Below are positions 35,718 to 44,448 of a DNA stretch of 64,000 nucleotides, piece by piece. Each line of letters starts with the position of its first letter. The stretch's first letter is position 1. The notes below the pieces were generated by a model. That model saw only the letters and a program-made list of their open reading frames with translations. It did no database searches and was not told the origin of the DNA. Source of the DNA: an uncultured Bryobacterales bacterium. Its GTDB lineage: Bacteria; Acidobacteriota; Terriglobia; Bryobacterales; Bryobacteraceae. Location: the NCBI GenBank assembly GCA_937959285.1, contig CALGAR010000002.1, positions 115,913-179,912 on the forward strand. Reading direction: 5' to 3'. The position numbers and the translations under genes were made by a program.

Positions 35718-36707
35718 ATGATGTACCTGCGAAAACCGCGCCTTGTTCCGACCGTGCTTGCCGCGATCGTCCTTCTGCCGCTTGTCCTGGAGGCGCAGCA
35801 GCAAGCTCAAACAACGCAGCAGGAGAACGAGGAACCGACAATCAAAGTCGACGTTGATGTTGTCAACGTCCTGTTCTCCGTGCGGGATCGGAAGGGCGCG
35901 CTGGTTCCAGGCCTCTCGAAAGAAGACTTCATCGTTAGCGAGGAAGGCAAACCCCAGGAGATTAAATTCTTCGCCAGGGAGACCGACCTTCCTCTCACCA
36001 TCGGTTTGCTTGTTGACGTAAGCCGGAGCCAGGAGAATTTGATTGAGACGGAACGCCGGGCAGCCTTGCAGTTCTTTTCCAATGTACTCAAGGAAAAGGA
36101 TATGGCGTTCCTCATCAGCTTTGGAACAGACACGGAGCTGCTGCAGGACTTCACGAACTCCACAACTCTTCTGAGAAAAGGGCTGGAGGGACTCAGGGTG
36201 CAAGCTTCGCCTTATGTCCCTGGAATCCTCAATCCTGGACCCATTCCTTCCAACCCACGCGGCACCGTCCTGTTCGAGGCAATCTATCTCGCCGCCGAAG
36301 AGAAGCTACGCCGGGAGGTAGGCCGGAAGGCAATCATTGTCATCACGGACGGCGTCGATGTCGGCAGCCGCATCAAGATGAGCGAGGCAATGGAGGCGGC
36401 GCATAAGTCCGACGCAATCGTTTACAGCATTCTCTTCTCAGATCCGCGCTACGGAGGGTCGGACTCGGATCTGAAGCGCATCTCGGAAGATACTGGCGGG
36501 CGCGTCTTTAAGGTCTCAAAGAAGCAGACCCTGGATGACATATTTAAGCAGATCGAGATGGAGATGCGCAGTCAGTACGCAATTGGTTACACTCCTGCCA
36601 AGCCCACCGGTGATGGCGGATTCCGCCGCATCGAAATCAAGACCAGGGATAAGGACCTTCGGGTACAAGCACGCAAGGGATACTACGCTACGAGCGGCCG
36701 GCCATAA
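35718..36707 (+). CDS. VWA-domain protein, acidobacterial type
   Basis: Exported 329-residue paralogue of the protein at 31265. A signal peptide (ending LVLEAQQ) is followed by a short Gln-rich linker, the N-terminal beta region (VDVVNVLFSVRDRKGALVPG...EDFIVSEEGKPQ) and the VWA domain with an intact metal site D100-V-S-R-S104. The C-terminus (QYAIGYTPAKPTGDGGFRRIEI) matches the other copy (QYSLAYQPTNQ). The last 20 bases overlap the 3' end of the convergent reductase gene. The role is unknown; surface or periplasmic binding is likely. Confidence 0.9.
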   Translation: MMYLRKPRLVPTVLAAIVLLPLVLEAQQQAQTTQQENEEPTIKVDVDVVNVLFSVRDRKGALVPGLSKEDFIVSEEGKPQEIKFFARETDLPLTIGLLVDVSRSQENLIETERRAALQFFSNVLKEKDMAFLISFGTDTELLQDFTNSTTLLRKGLEGLRVQASPYVPGILNPGPIPSNPRGTVLFEAIYLAAEEKLRREVGRKAIIVITDGVDVGSRIKMSEAMEAAHKSDAIVYSILFSDPRYGGSDSDLKRISEDTGGRVFKVSKKQTLDDIFKQIEMEMRSQYAIGYTPAKPTGDGGFRRIEIKTRDKDLRVQARKGYYATSGRP

Positions 36708-37590
36708 TCACCTGCGACCGCGCCTCCATGTAGTTCTCGACCATGGATCTCAGCGGCGGCATCGGCTCCAACCCAAACGACTCCATCTTGCCGTTCGACA
36801 GCGCTGAGAAGCGAGGCCTCCGCGCCGCCGTCCGATACTCCCTCTCGTTCGTAGGCTTCAACTCGGGAGTAAGCCCGGCCACGTCAAAAATAAGCCGCGC
36901 GTAATCATACCAGGAAATGGGCGTGCCGCCGCCGATGTGAAAGATTCCCACTGCCTCCCTTTCAACCAGGTCCGCAGTCCTTGAGGCAAGCAGCGGCGCA
37001 TACGTTGGAGAGGCGACGTGGTCTTCGACAACACGGATGGGCTGTCCCTTGGCTGCCAACCGCAGCATCAGTTCGACAAAATTACCTCGCGCCGTGCGCA
37101 GTCCCGCAGGCCCAAACACTCCTGACGTCCGGACGATGAGAACGCGCTCCAGATATGCTTGTGCGTACAGCTCCCCGGCCAACTTCGACACCCCATAAGC
37201 ATTGAGCGGGTGAACCTTGTCTTCCTCCGTATAAGGACGCCCCGCCATCCCGTCGAACACGTAGTCCGTCGAGAAGTGAACGAAGTATGCGTCGACCTGC
37301 CGGCAGGAAACCGCCAGGTTGCGCACCGCCAGCGCATTTCCGACAAAGGCTGCCTGCGGTTCGGCCTCGGCAACGTCCACCTGGTTATAAGCTGCCGCGT
37401 TTAGCACAATCGACGGCTCGAGCGATGCAATGCAGTTTTCAACCTGTGCGGCATCGGCGATGTCCACGGTTTTGCGATCAAGACCGATAACTGAAAATCC
37501 CCTGCTCTCAAACTCTCTCTGCAACTCGGTCCCAAGTTGCCCTGCGCTCCCGAAAATCGCTACTTTCTTTCCCATCGTCTCTTCGAGCAT
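36688..37590 (-). CDS. dTDP-4-dehydrorhamnose reductase-like SDR (RfbD family)
   Basis: NAD(P)-dependent reductase that, by family, makes dTDP-L-rhamnose for cell-surface glycans. The start at 37590 (MLEETMGKK) follows a GAGG; the ATG at 37575 is an alternative. The Rossmann motif is IFGSAGQLGTELQREF. Further RfbD signatures are NAAAYNQVDVAEAEP, HFSTDYVFDG and the catalytic YGVSK (Tyr/Lys). It has 300 residues. No rmlABC genes are visible here, so the pathway is not complete in the window. It is divergent from the sigma-factor gene. Confidence 0.9.
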   Translation of the reverse strand: MLEETMGKKVAIFGSAGQLGTELQREFESRGFSVIGLDRKTVDIADAAQVENCIASLEPSIVLNAAAYNQVDVAEAEPQAAFVGNALAVRNLAVSCRQVDAYFVHFSTDYVFDGMAGRPYTEEDKVHPLNAYGVSKLAGELYAQAYLERVLIVRTSGVFGPAGLRTARGNFVELMLRLAAKGQPIRVVEDHVASPTYAPLLASRTADLVEREAVGIFHIGGGTPISWYDYARLIFDVAGLTPELKPTNEREYRTAARRPRFSALSNGKMESFGLEPMPPLRSMVENYMEARSQVIMAGRS

Positions 37591-37712
37591 AACGCGAAAC
37601 CTCGTGCGCTTTCTTGCCCGTACCTCTCGCAAAATTTGTATAAGATATGAGTTACAGCCATACTGGAGCTCTCCCACCCGGTTGGGCACCGACGGTCTAA
37701 GCTGAACAATCG

Positions 37713-38288
37713 GTGGAAAGGCATACTTTCGACTCGGAATACCTACGGCGGCTTGCTGAAGGTGATCAAGAAACCGAACGTCACTTCACTGAGTACTTCG
37801 GCGAATTGATCACGATCAAACTACGCAGCCGTCTTCGTGTGCCCCATCTCGTAGAAGACGCCAAGCAGGAAGTTTTTTTGCGTGTGCTCAGCACGATCCG
37901 CCGCCCGGGCGGCCTCGACAACCCCGAGTCTTTGGGAGCATTTGTCAATTCCGTATCCAACAACGTCCTTTTCGAAATGTACCGGTCCCAAAGCAAATTC
38001 CTACAGCAAGAGGAATTCCAAGCCGATATTCCAGGTGAGGATCCCGACGCGGAATCCGTGCTGGTGACCGAAGAACGCCGGGCGAAAGTGCGCGAGACCT
38101 TAAGCTCCATGACCCCAAAAGACCGCGAGCTGCTGCGGTGGATCTTCTTCGAGGAGCGTGACAAGGACGAAGTATGCAGGGAGCTGGGAGTTGACCGCGA
38201 ATATCTTCGCGTACTGCTGCATAGGGCAAAAGGACGCTTTCGCACGCAGTTTTCGCTCAACCAGAAGGTTGCAGGCGTCTCGGATTGA
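37713..38288 (+). CDS. ECF-like RNA polymerase sigma factor
   Basis: A 191-residue sigma-70-type factor with only regions 2 and 4, the layout of extracytoplasmic-function sigmas. Region 2 spans about residues 25-95 (LVEDAKQEVFLRVLSTIR). Region 4 is at about 130-180 (LSSMTPKDRELLRWIFFEERDK, then VCRELGVDREYLRVLLHRAKGRF). Translation starts at a GTG at 37713. It is the first gene of a four-gene unit with an anti-sigma factor, an unknown protein and a TPR-CHAT protease, so it is presumably held inactive by the next gene product. A weak TATAAG at 37639-37644 could be its -10 element. Confidence 0.9.
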   Translation: MERHTFDSEYLRRLAEGDQETERHFTEYFGELITIKLRSRLRVPHLVEDAKQEVFLRVLSTIRRPGGLDNPESLGAFVNSVSNNVLFEMYRSQSKFLQQEEFQADIPGEDPDAESVLVTEERRAKVRETLSSMTPKDRELLRWIFFEERDKDEVCRELGVDREYLRVLLHRAKGRFRTQFSLNQKVAGVSD

Positions 38289-38332
38289 TACGGAATGAGC
38301 ACGGCGTTCACCAAGCAACGGGATGTAATTTG

Positions 38333-39031
38333 ATGGACCACGGGTTTGCGGTGCAATCGAAAGCTACCGAACGTTACCTGTTAGGGGAGATGAGCGAACT
38401 CGAACGCCATGCTTTCGAGGAACATTACTTTTCTTGTGCCACCTGTGCCGATGACGTGCGCAGTCTCTCGGCCTTTCTCGCCAATGCACGAGCCGTTTTT
38501 GCCGAGCAGCGCGAGCATTCAACTCAAGCAGTTAGGAAACCGCCCACCACATCCGGGTGGCGATCCTGGTTCTCCCGACCGGCGCCCTACGCAGTTGCGG
38601 CCGCCCTTGCGCTTGCATTCGTGACCGCGTACCAGTCACTGTTCCTCTTGCCTCGTTTTCGGCGCGCAACCTCACCTCAGGCTATGGCGCCGCTCACGCT
38701 CCGAGGAGCCGCAAGAGGCGAGGAACCGACTTACTCGATCACCTCCGACCAGCTCTGGCTGCCATTATCTGCGGATATCAATGCGTTCGAGCCGCGGACT
38801 AGCCTCAAGTACACCTTGACAGCGCTCCCCGGTGGGAAGCCTATTCTCTCAGGACACGCTACTGCACCACCACCAGGCGCCCCCCTTTTGATCATCGTCC
38901 CGGCATCCGCCCTTCCCGGCGCGGGCATGTATGAACTGGTGCTGGAAAGCGGCGCCCCTGATCGCGGAACTTCCGTCTCGGAAACGGCCCATTACCGGTT
39001 TGTTCTTGAGATAAGCCAGTCGCGGCGGTAA
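38333..39031 (+). CDS. Membrane anti-sigma factor with ZAS zinc motif
   Basis: A 232-residue protein expected to bind and inhibit the preceding sigma factor. Residues 1-70 form the cytoplasmic anti-sigma domain with the ZAS zinc motif H31-x3-C35-x2-C38 in a typical context (ERYLLGEMSELERHAFEEHY). A transmembrane helix follows at about 84-106. The last 125 residues or so would be periplasmic and look like an Ig-type beta domain (YSITSDQLWLPLSADI...MYELVLESG). A longer frame could start at the TTG at 38285, which overlaps the sigma stop, but the ZAS domain begins naturally at 38333. This layout suits signal-triggered proteolysis. Confidence 0.88.
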   Translation: MDHGFAVQSKATERYLLGEMSELERHAFEEHYFSCATCADDVRSLSAFLANARAVFAEQREHSTQAVRKPPTTSGWRSWFSRPAPYAVAAALALAFVTAYQSLFLLPRFRRATSPQAMAPLTLRGAARGEEPTYSITSDQLWLPLSADINAFEPRTSLKYTLTALPGGKPILSGHATAPPPGAPLLIIVPASALPGAGMYELVLESGAPDRGTSVSETAHYRFVLEISQSRR

Positions 39032-39072
39032 ATTTCGGTAGAAGTACCCAAGTCATCTAATCGGAGGCGTTT

Positions 39073-39951
39073 GTGAATACGTTGAGTGTCTCTCCGCCCA
39101 CTTTAGAGAGAAGGTTCTTTTTCCGTGGTCACGCGATCGGCATTGCTGGCCACATCACCTATCCCCAGGATGAGATGATTTTGGCCAGGGGTTGCAGTGC
39201 CGTTCCCGCAATCGGAGGACGCGCGGAGTCCGACGAGGAGGCATGGGAGAACGACTTCGTTCAAGTCCAATCGATCAGTACGAAGGCCTCCGGCGACTTT
39301 GTGGAGAGGGAACCTCTCCGGCTTTCCTATGATCGAGTCTCTGTCGAGAACCTGGTTCCTGAAACACGCACCGAGGTCGAGATACAGGGCCTTACGATTG
39401 CGGACAGGGTATCCGTCGACCTGATGAAGGGCGGCATGGAGTCGACGGGCGTTCTCTTCCCCCTTCAAAGCCCAATCAGGCCATTTGACATTTGCATTAC
39501 TGGAGTCAAGATCGACAATTATCCGCTCCGTGTCGTTCTGGCCACCCAGGTTTTCGCCAACAACGATACATACGCAAAGCTGGAGCGCGCCTACGATGAC
39601 AGTGCGGCATTTCGGGCCCGGTATGGCAAACTCTTCTTCAGCCCCGATGGGCCATTATCAGACAAGCTTCCCGAATCGCACGGAGTTGTCTACTGCACCA
39701 TGGTGGACGAACTGGCCTGGGAAGGGACTCCGCATCCGAACGCAACGATTGTAGGAAATAGCGTCGTTATCCCCGATTACGGCGTCGTGTATTTCGCCGA
39801 GATGCTGATCAGCCGCCAGTATCGCCGGTTCATCATGCTGCGCGCGCGTCTCGGATCTTCCGTTGGCGGTGACGCGCGTCTCGGATCTTCCTTTGGCGGT
39901 CACGTCGTCGCGATGGATGTTGAAACTAACGGAACCTACTGGCCGTTCTGA
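39073..39951 (+). CDS. Unknown protein in the sigma/anti-sigma/CHAT unit
   Basis: A 292-residue protein that I do not recognise. The GTG start has GGAGG 6 bases upstream. No signal peptide, lipobox or membrane helix is visible, so it is predicted cytoplasmic, although its neighbours are exported. The sequence is beta-rich with frequent Val/Thr strands (RVSVENLVPETRTEVEIQGL, RVVLATQVFANNDTYAKL). Near the C-terminus RARLGSSVGGDARLGSSFGG is a 10-residue tandem repeat encoded by a 30-bp duplication. The gene ends TGA-ATG against the CHAT protease start, so the two are translationally coupled. A substrate, chaperone or effector of the CHAT protease are all possible; none is shown. Confidence 0.8.
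   Translation: MNTLSVSPPTLERRFFFRGHAIGIAGHITYPQDEMILARGCSAVPAIGGRAESDEEAWENDFVQVQSISTKASGDFVEREPLRLSYDRVSVENLVPETRTEVEIQGLTIADRVSVDLMKGGMESTGVLFPLQSPIRPFDICITGVKIDNYPLRVVLATQVFANNDTYAKLERAYDDSAAFRARYGKLFFSPDGPLSDKLPESHGVVYCTMVDELAWEGTPHPNATIVGNSVVIPDYGVVYFAEMLISRQYRRFIMLRARLGSSVGGDARLGSSFGGHVVAMDVETNGTYWPF
39841..39900 (+). repeat. In-frame 30-bp tandem duplication
   Basis: Two consecutive 30-base units (39841-39870 and 39871-39900) match at 27 of 30 positions and encode xARLGSS(V/F)GG twice. The unit is a multiple of three, so the reading frame is kept. The high identity suggests a recent duplication by slippage. Confidence 0.9.
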
Positions 39952-42387
39952 ATGTTTCGCATCGCTCCGGTTCTGCTGGCTCTTCTCCTTTTCGCCTGCT
40001 CCCGAAGGGGCGAGCAGCTTGACCGCCTCTTCGAATCGGCGACAGCCAGTTTCCGAAACGGGGAATTGCAAGCCGCCTTGGACCAGGTCGAGCGTGGAAA
40101 GAGCCTCTCAAGCCCCGGAACGGTCGATCACTGGAAGTTCGAGCTCCTGCGCTGCGAGATCCTGCTTGCCAGAAGAGCGGCCGGTGAGGTGCTGTCCATC
40201 CTGCAGCGGCCTCTTCCCGACGGCCTCGAGTTCCGGGAAATTCAGGCCCGGCGGAAACTGCTCGAAGGCCAGGCCACGATCGGCATGGGAAAGTTCGCCG
40301 AAGCTGCGCCAATCCTCGAGGAGGCCTTTGCTCTGGCGAAGAGTGGCGGATTCGATGACATTCTCACCAATATCGAGATCCTCGAAGGTTCCAGACTGGC
40401 TCGGCTCAGACGCTGGGACGAGGCGGAAACAAAGCTCCTGAGCGCAGTGGAACGCGCCCGAAAGCATCAGGATCGGTACCTGGAGGCGGGCGCCATGGTC
40501 AATCTTGGGATGATCCGCCTAACAAGGCACCGCTTTGAGGAGGCTGCGGCAAAGTTTGAAAGAGCCCTCGCACTGGCAGAAGGACACGCCAAGCTTTTGT
40601 ACTCCCTGGCGCTTGCAAACCTGTCAATTTGCTACTACCGCCTTGGCGAGATCGACCGGGCGATTCAAATTCAAACCAGGGCGATTGCGCTTCATGAGCG
40701 ATTCGGAGAAAACACGTATCTCGCCAATACATTGGGCGAGGCGGGCAGTGCGCACGCGCTCGCTGGACGCTTTAAAGAAAGCATCACGTTCTTCGAGCGC
40801 GCTTACCGCCTTTCCAGGAAGCTGAAGCGCGTGGCGGATGCGGCGATCTGGGCCGGAAACATGTCCACCGTTTACGCGGAGCTCGGGGATTGGGACTCCG
40901 CGGAACGATGGAACCGTGAGGCGGCTCAGCTCAAGAAGCAGGCAGGTGCTAAAACCCTGGTCTACAACGTCTTGAATGACGCCCGTATCGCAAGCGGGAA
41001 GGAAGATTGGGAAAGGGCGGCCGCCCTTTATCAGCAGGCATTGAACGACAGCGAGAAGGTTCCGGCAGTCGTCTGGGATGCACACGCGGGTCTGGGTTTG
41101 GTTGCGCTGAATCGAGGCGATGCTTCCGCGGCATGGCGCCACTTCGCAGCCGCGCTTGAGGTCGTGGAAGAGACGCGTTCCGATCTGTTGCGAACGGATT
41201 TTAAGATTTCGTTCCTTGGTCGGTTGATCGATCTCTACCAGCGTGCCGTCGAAGCGCTTCTGCTTCAAGGCAAGCCGGAACAGGCACTGGTAGTGGCAGA
41301 TTCCAGCCGGGCCCAGGTACTGGCGGAACGGTCGGGAATGGCCCGATCAAAACGATATTCCGCAGAGGACCTGAAGCGCGCCGCCGCTCATAGGAAAGCC
41401 GTGGTCCTGTCCTACTGGCTTACGCCGCGGGGATCTTACGTTTGGGTCGTTACCCCTTTAGAAATTCGGCTTGTCAAGCTCGCGCCCGTCACTGAGATCG
41501 CTCCCCTGGTGGAGGAGTTTCGCGAGGCAGTTCAACGCCAGTTGGCTGACCCCGCGGCCACTCCTCTTCGCGCTGGAAACCGTCTGTATCAACTTGTTGT
41601 TGAGCCCGTACAAGACTGGGTAGCGAAAGCGCGTTCGGTGATCATCGTGCCGGACGGGCCGCTGCAGGAACTCAACTTCGAAACCTTGCCTGTACCCGGG
41701 AAGTCGCGCTACTGGATCGAGGATGTAGAGGTATCAGTCGCGCCGTCCGTCGCAATGCTGGCGGATTCCAAGCCAGCCAGCCGGAAGGCTCGCTCAATTC
41801 TTGTGATTGGTGATCCGGTGCCTGAAGATCCGGCCTACCCGAAACTTGCCCATGCTGCGCGAGAGATTGATTCGATCCTGGCAGCATTCCCGTCGATCGA
41901 AAAAGCCGTCTATATCGGGCCGGACGCGACACCGGCAGCGTACCGCAAAGCCAACCCCAGCCAGTTTTCGTTCATCCACTTTGCGGCGCACGCGGTTGCC
42001 AACCGTGAAAGCCCCCTCGATTCGGCTGTTCTGCTGACAGGAAACAAACTCTATGCCCGCGACGTCATGGACCTGCCCCTGAATGCAGATCTGGTTACAG
42101 TTTCGGCCTGCCGCGGAGCTGGTTCGCGCATCTATTCGGGTGAAGGCCTCGTCGGTTTCGCGTGGGCCTTTCAGCGCGCGGGAGCGCGGAACGTCGTCGC
42201 AGGCGTGTGGGACGTGAACGACCGCTCCACTGCCCTCCTCATGAAAGAGCTGTACACCGGGATTGCGAAAGGACAGACGCCGGCAGCGGCGCTTCGCGGG
42301 GCCAAGTTGAAGCTGATGGGTTCCTCTCCCAATTTTCACAAGCCGTATTATTGGGGCGCTTTCCAACTCTACATCAGTGGAAATTGA
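39952..42387 (+). CDS. TPR-CHAT caspase-like protease, predicted lipoprotein
   Basis: An 811-residue protein with tetratricopeptide repeats and a C-terminal CHAT (Caspase HetF Associated with TPRs) domain. The N-terminus is a lipoprotein-type signal with a lipobox ending LLLFAC at C16, so it should be anchored outside the cytoplasmic membrane. TPR units span about residues 20-420 (EAAAKFERALALAEGHAKLL, ITFFERAYRLSRKLKRVADA). The CHAT domain occupies about 520-811. The catalytic dyad is present: H680 in HFAAHA and C720 in TVSACRGAG. The conserved end (VAGVWDVNDRSTALLMKELY and YYWGAFQLY) is intact. It is coupled to the upstream gene (TGA-ATG) and completes the sigma/anti-sigma operon. Periplasmic cleavage of the anti-sigma factor is the attractive but untested role. 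Confidence 0.93.
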   Translation: MFRIAPVLLALLLFACSRRGEQLDRLFESATASFRNGELQAALDQVERGKSLSSPGTVDHWKFELLRCEILLARRAAGEVLSILQRPLPDGLEFREIQARRKLLEGQATIGMGKFAEAAPILEEAFALAKSGGFDDILTNIEILEGSRLARLRRWDEAETKLLSAVERARKHQDRYLEAGAMVNLGMIRLTRHRFEEAAAKFERALALAEGHAKLLYSLALANLSICYYRLGEIDRAIQIQTRAIALHERFGENTYLANTLGEAGSAHALAGRFKESITFFERAYRLSRKLKRVADAAIWAGNMSTVYAELGDWDSAERWNREAAQLKKQAGAKTLVYNVLNDARIASGKEDWERAAALYQQALNDSEKVPAVVWDAHAGLGLVALNRGDASAAWRHFAAALEVVEETRSDLLRTDFKISFLGRLIDLYQRAVEALLLQGKPEQALVVADSSRAQVLAERSGMARSKRYSAEDLKRAAAHRKAVVLSYWLTPRGSYVWVVTPLEIRLVKLAPVTEIAPLVEEFREAVQRQLADPAATPLRAGNRLYQLVVEPVQDWVAKARSVIIVPDGPLQELNFETLPVPGKSRYWIEDVEVSVAPSVAMLADSKPASRKARSILVIGDPVPEDPAYPKLAHAAREIDSILAAFPSIEKAVYIGPDATPAAYRKANPSQFSFIHFAAHAVANRESPLDSAVLLTGNKLYARDVMDLPLNADLVTVSACRGAGSRIYSGEGLVGFAWAFQRAGARNVVAGVWDVNDRSTALLMKELYTGIAKGQTPAAALRGAKLKLMGSSPNFHKPYYWGAFQLYISGN

Positions 42388-42741
42388 TCACGTTTCGCTG
42401 AAACGCGGCGGAGCGGAGCCCTCTTTGCCCCGCCGCGTGAGCCAGACCTGAGCGGATACCCCAGATCCGAGTCTGACATCGATTCACCCTAAGCGCGTTT
42501 GCCACAGGCGGTTCCGTGGGGCGCGGGTTCCCACCCAGAAAACCACGGTAAACCCCGCGCCCACGATCCTCGCGCTCACTGCTGGATGGCCAGGTAGAAA
42601 CCAGCAGCTTCACGCGAGCCTAGCGTCCCGCGGTGACTACCGCTTGAACGCATTCTCCACAATGTGCTCCCACGCTTTTGGCGTTCACCGACATAGTGTT
42701 GCTCGTTTATCGAGCGTTTCATGCGAAGCAAATTTTTTTGT
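42388..42741. other. Structured gene-free gap between convergent CHAT and TolC genes
   Basis: About 354 bases without a credible gene. One hairpin (arms 42403-42411 and 42430-42438, 9 bp exact, 18-base loop) lies 16 bases past the CHAT stop and is terminator-like without a T-run. A second, longer hairpin has arms 42516-42529 and 42551-42564 and pairs about 13 bp with one bulged G or C on each side. A small noncoding RNA is possible, but no promoter is convincing. Confidence 0.45.
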
Positions 42742-44445
42742 TCAGGGTTGAATCCGGATGCCGTAGAAGGGGAGCGTTTGGGCGGTTGCGCGGCGGTAGT
42801 TCTCGATTGCCACCGCCAGGTCCACGCCCGCGCGAACTTCCTGGCTCAGGGCCAGGAAGTACTCCGTTTGCCTTTGCAGCACAAGAAACACCGTGGACAG
42901 GCCAGCTCGAAACTGGCGCTGTTCGCTCTCGTACTGCTCGCGTGCGTAGGTGCTCCCCGCGCGAGCCGCTTGTAGGCGCCGGCGCGCTGCCATCATATCC
43001 TCGACGTAGTTCCTTACTTCTGCCTGAATCTGCTGCTCCACCTGTTGCCGCTGCGTCTCGATCCGGCGGCCTTCGAGCACGGCGGCGCTGAGGTTTGCTT
43101 CAGCCGCGCGGTTCCGAATTGGGAACGAAAATCGCAATCCCACTTGCACCGTCGGAAACTCCTGACGGAGGAGATTCCGCAACGACTGCCCGTACCCCCC
43201 AACCAGCAGGGGAGCAATATCTTCTGCAGTCACATCAGGAAGGGAAGGAAGAGGCGGCAGACCTGCCAGCGCGGACAGCTCGTTTACCCGCCCGAAAAGA
43301 ATCTGCGTACTGGACAGAAACGGATTCGGCTGCTGAAGCACCGGCGTGCCGGCGAGACCAGCAGTGGTGTAGGTGGCAAGGAAGTCGAGTTGAGGGCGTG
43401 TTTGCTCTCGCGCAAGCCTCGTTTGGTATCGATTGATGTCCGCAGAGATCTCGACCTGCCTCAATTCGGGCCGCTCGGCGATTGCTGTTGTTACCGCATC
43501 TTCGATGTTTACGGCGGGGGGATCGACAGGAGGCGCAGTTACAGGAAGCAGAGCCACTCGCCAGAGGGGGGACCGGCGGTCCCCCAGCATCAGGGTCTTC
43601 AACTGATTCTCGGCGCGCGTCAGAGCCGCAAGGGAAGCAAAGAGGGTCTGCTCAAACGTCGCAACCTGAGCCCTTGCCTCGACCACCCCAATTGGAGCCA
43701 GGATGCCTTGCGCTGCCAGTCTTTCATTGCTTTCCACCTGCCTGCGAGCCGCATCCACCGCCCGGGCGCGAATGATCACGTCCTGACGGGCGAAGTAGAG
43801 CTCCCAATACGCCTGTACAGCCGCCGTGATCGTGTCCGTCACAGTCTGCCGCAGCTGAGACGTTGAAAGGTCGACGTTACTCCGTGAAACCTCGATATTC
43901 AGGCGCGTCTGATCGAAGCGGAATCCACGGAGCAGCGGAAAGGTCAGATTGAACGTGAGCGCGGTCGGATACTGCGGGTTGAGAAGGGTGAACTGGTTAT
44001 CCGTTGTGCGCCGGATCGAAGTGAAGGTTGTTTGGTACGAGCCTCCAGTACCAGGAATCAATGCAGAGATACCCGGGATGACCGCTCCTTCGGCGGACGT
44101 AATGCGCCCTTCCTCTCCGGTTGCGATCGCGGAAGTAACCGGAATCACCTCCCGGAGATAGCGTGTATCAAAGGTGAGCGTGGGATCGTAGGCGGCACGC
44201 GCGGCTATCAGGTCCAGGCGCGCCACGCGCCGTGCCAGTTCGGCGCTCTGAATATTCTGGTTGTTTGCGAGCACCGAAGCGACGACCTCATCCAGAGTAA
44301 TCTGCACCTCGCCCATCACGCCGACGCGCGGCGGCAGAGACGCGAGGAGGGCTTGCGTTTCGGTTGTGTCCTTCAGCTCTGGCGCCTGACCGAGTGCTGC
44401 CAGTACAAAGAGAGAAACACAAAGCAGGAGAGGGAGTGCGGACAC
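42742..44445 (-). CDS. TolC-family outer-membrane channel of an RND efflux system
   Basis: Outer-membrane factor of 567 residues, third gene of an efflux operon. It starts at a GTG at 44445, preceded by AGGGAGG lying inside the end of the pump gene 4 bases upstream. A signal peptide (ending ALGQA) is followed by OEP repeats: DEVVASVLANNQNIQSAELARR, QAYWELYFARQDVIIRARAVD and later YAREQYESEQRQFRAGLSTVFLVLQ. It is about 100 residues longer than classical TolC, with a Leu/Pro-rich insertion near residues 345-390. It presumably docks with the adaptor and pump encoded upstream. Confidence 0.92.
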   Translation of the reverse strand: MSALPLLLCVSLFVLAALGQAPELKDTTETQALLASLPPRVGVMGEVQITLDEVVASVLANNQNIQSAELARRVARLDLIAARAAYDPTLTFDTRYLREVIPVTSAIATGEEGRITSAEGAVIPGISALIPGTGGSYQTTFTSIRRTTDNQFTLLNPQYPTALTFNLTFPLLRGFRFDQTRLNIEVSRSNVDLSTSQLRQTVTDTITAAVQAYWELYFARQDVIIRARAVDAARRQVESNERLAAQGILAPIGVVEARAQVATFEQTLFASLAALTRAENQLKTLMLGDRRSPLWRVALLPVTAPPVDPPAVNIEDAVTTAIAERPELRQVEISADINRYQTRLAREQTRPQLDFLATYTTAGLAGTPVLQQPNPFLSSTQILFGRVNELSALAGLPPLPSLPDVTAEDIAPLLVGGYGQSLRNLLRQEFPTVQVGLRFSFPIRNRAAEANLSAAVLEGRRIETQRQQVEQQIQAEVRNYVEDMMAARRRLQAARAGSTYAREQYESEQRQFRAGLSTVFLVLQRQTEYFLALSQEVRAGVDLAVAIENYRRATAQTLPFYGIRIQP

Positions 44446-44448
44446 TCG

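Noticed and set aside
37713..42387. Type III-E (Craspase) CRISPR locus
   Set aside because: No gRAMP/Cas7-11, no cas genes and no repeat-spacer array; only the sigma and TPR-CHAT logic is shared.
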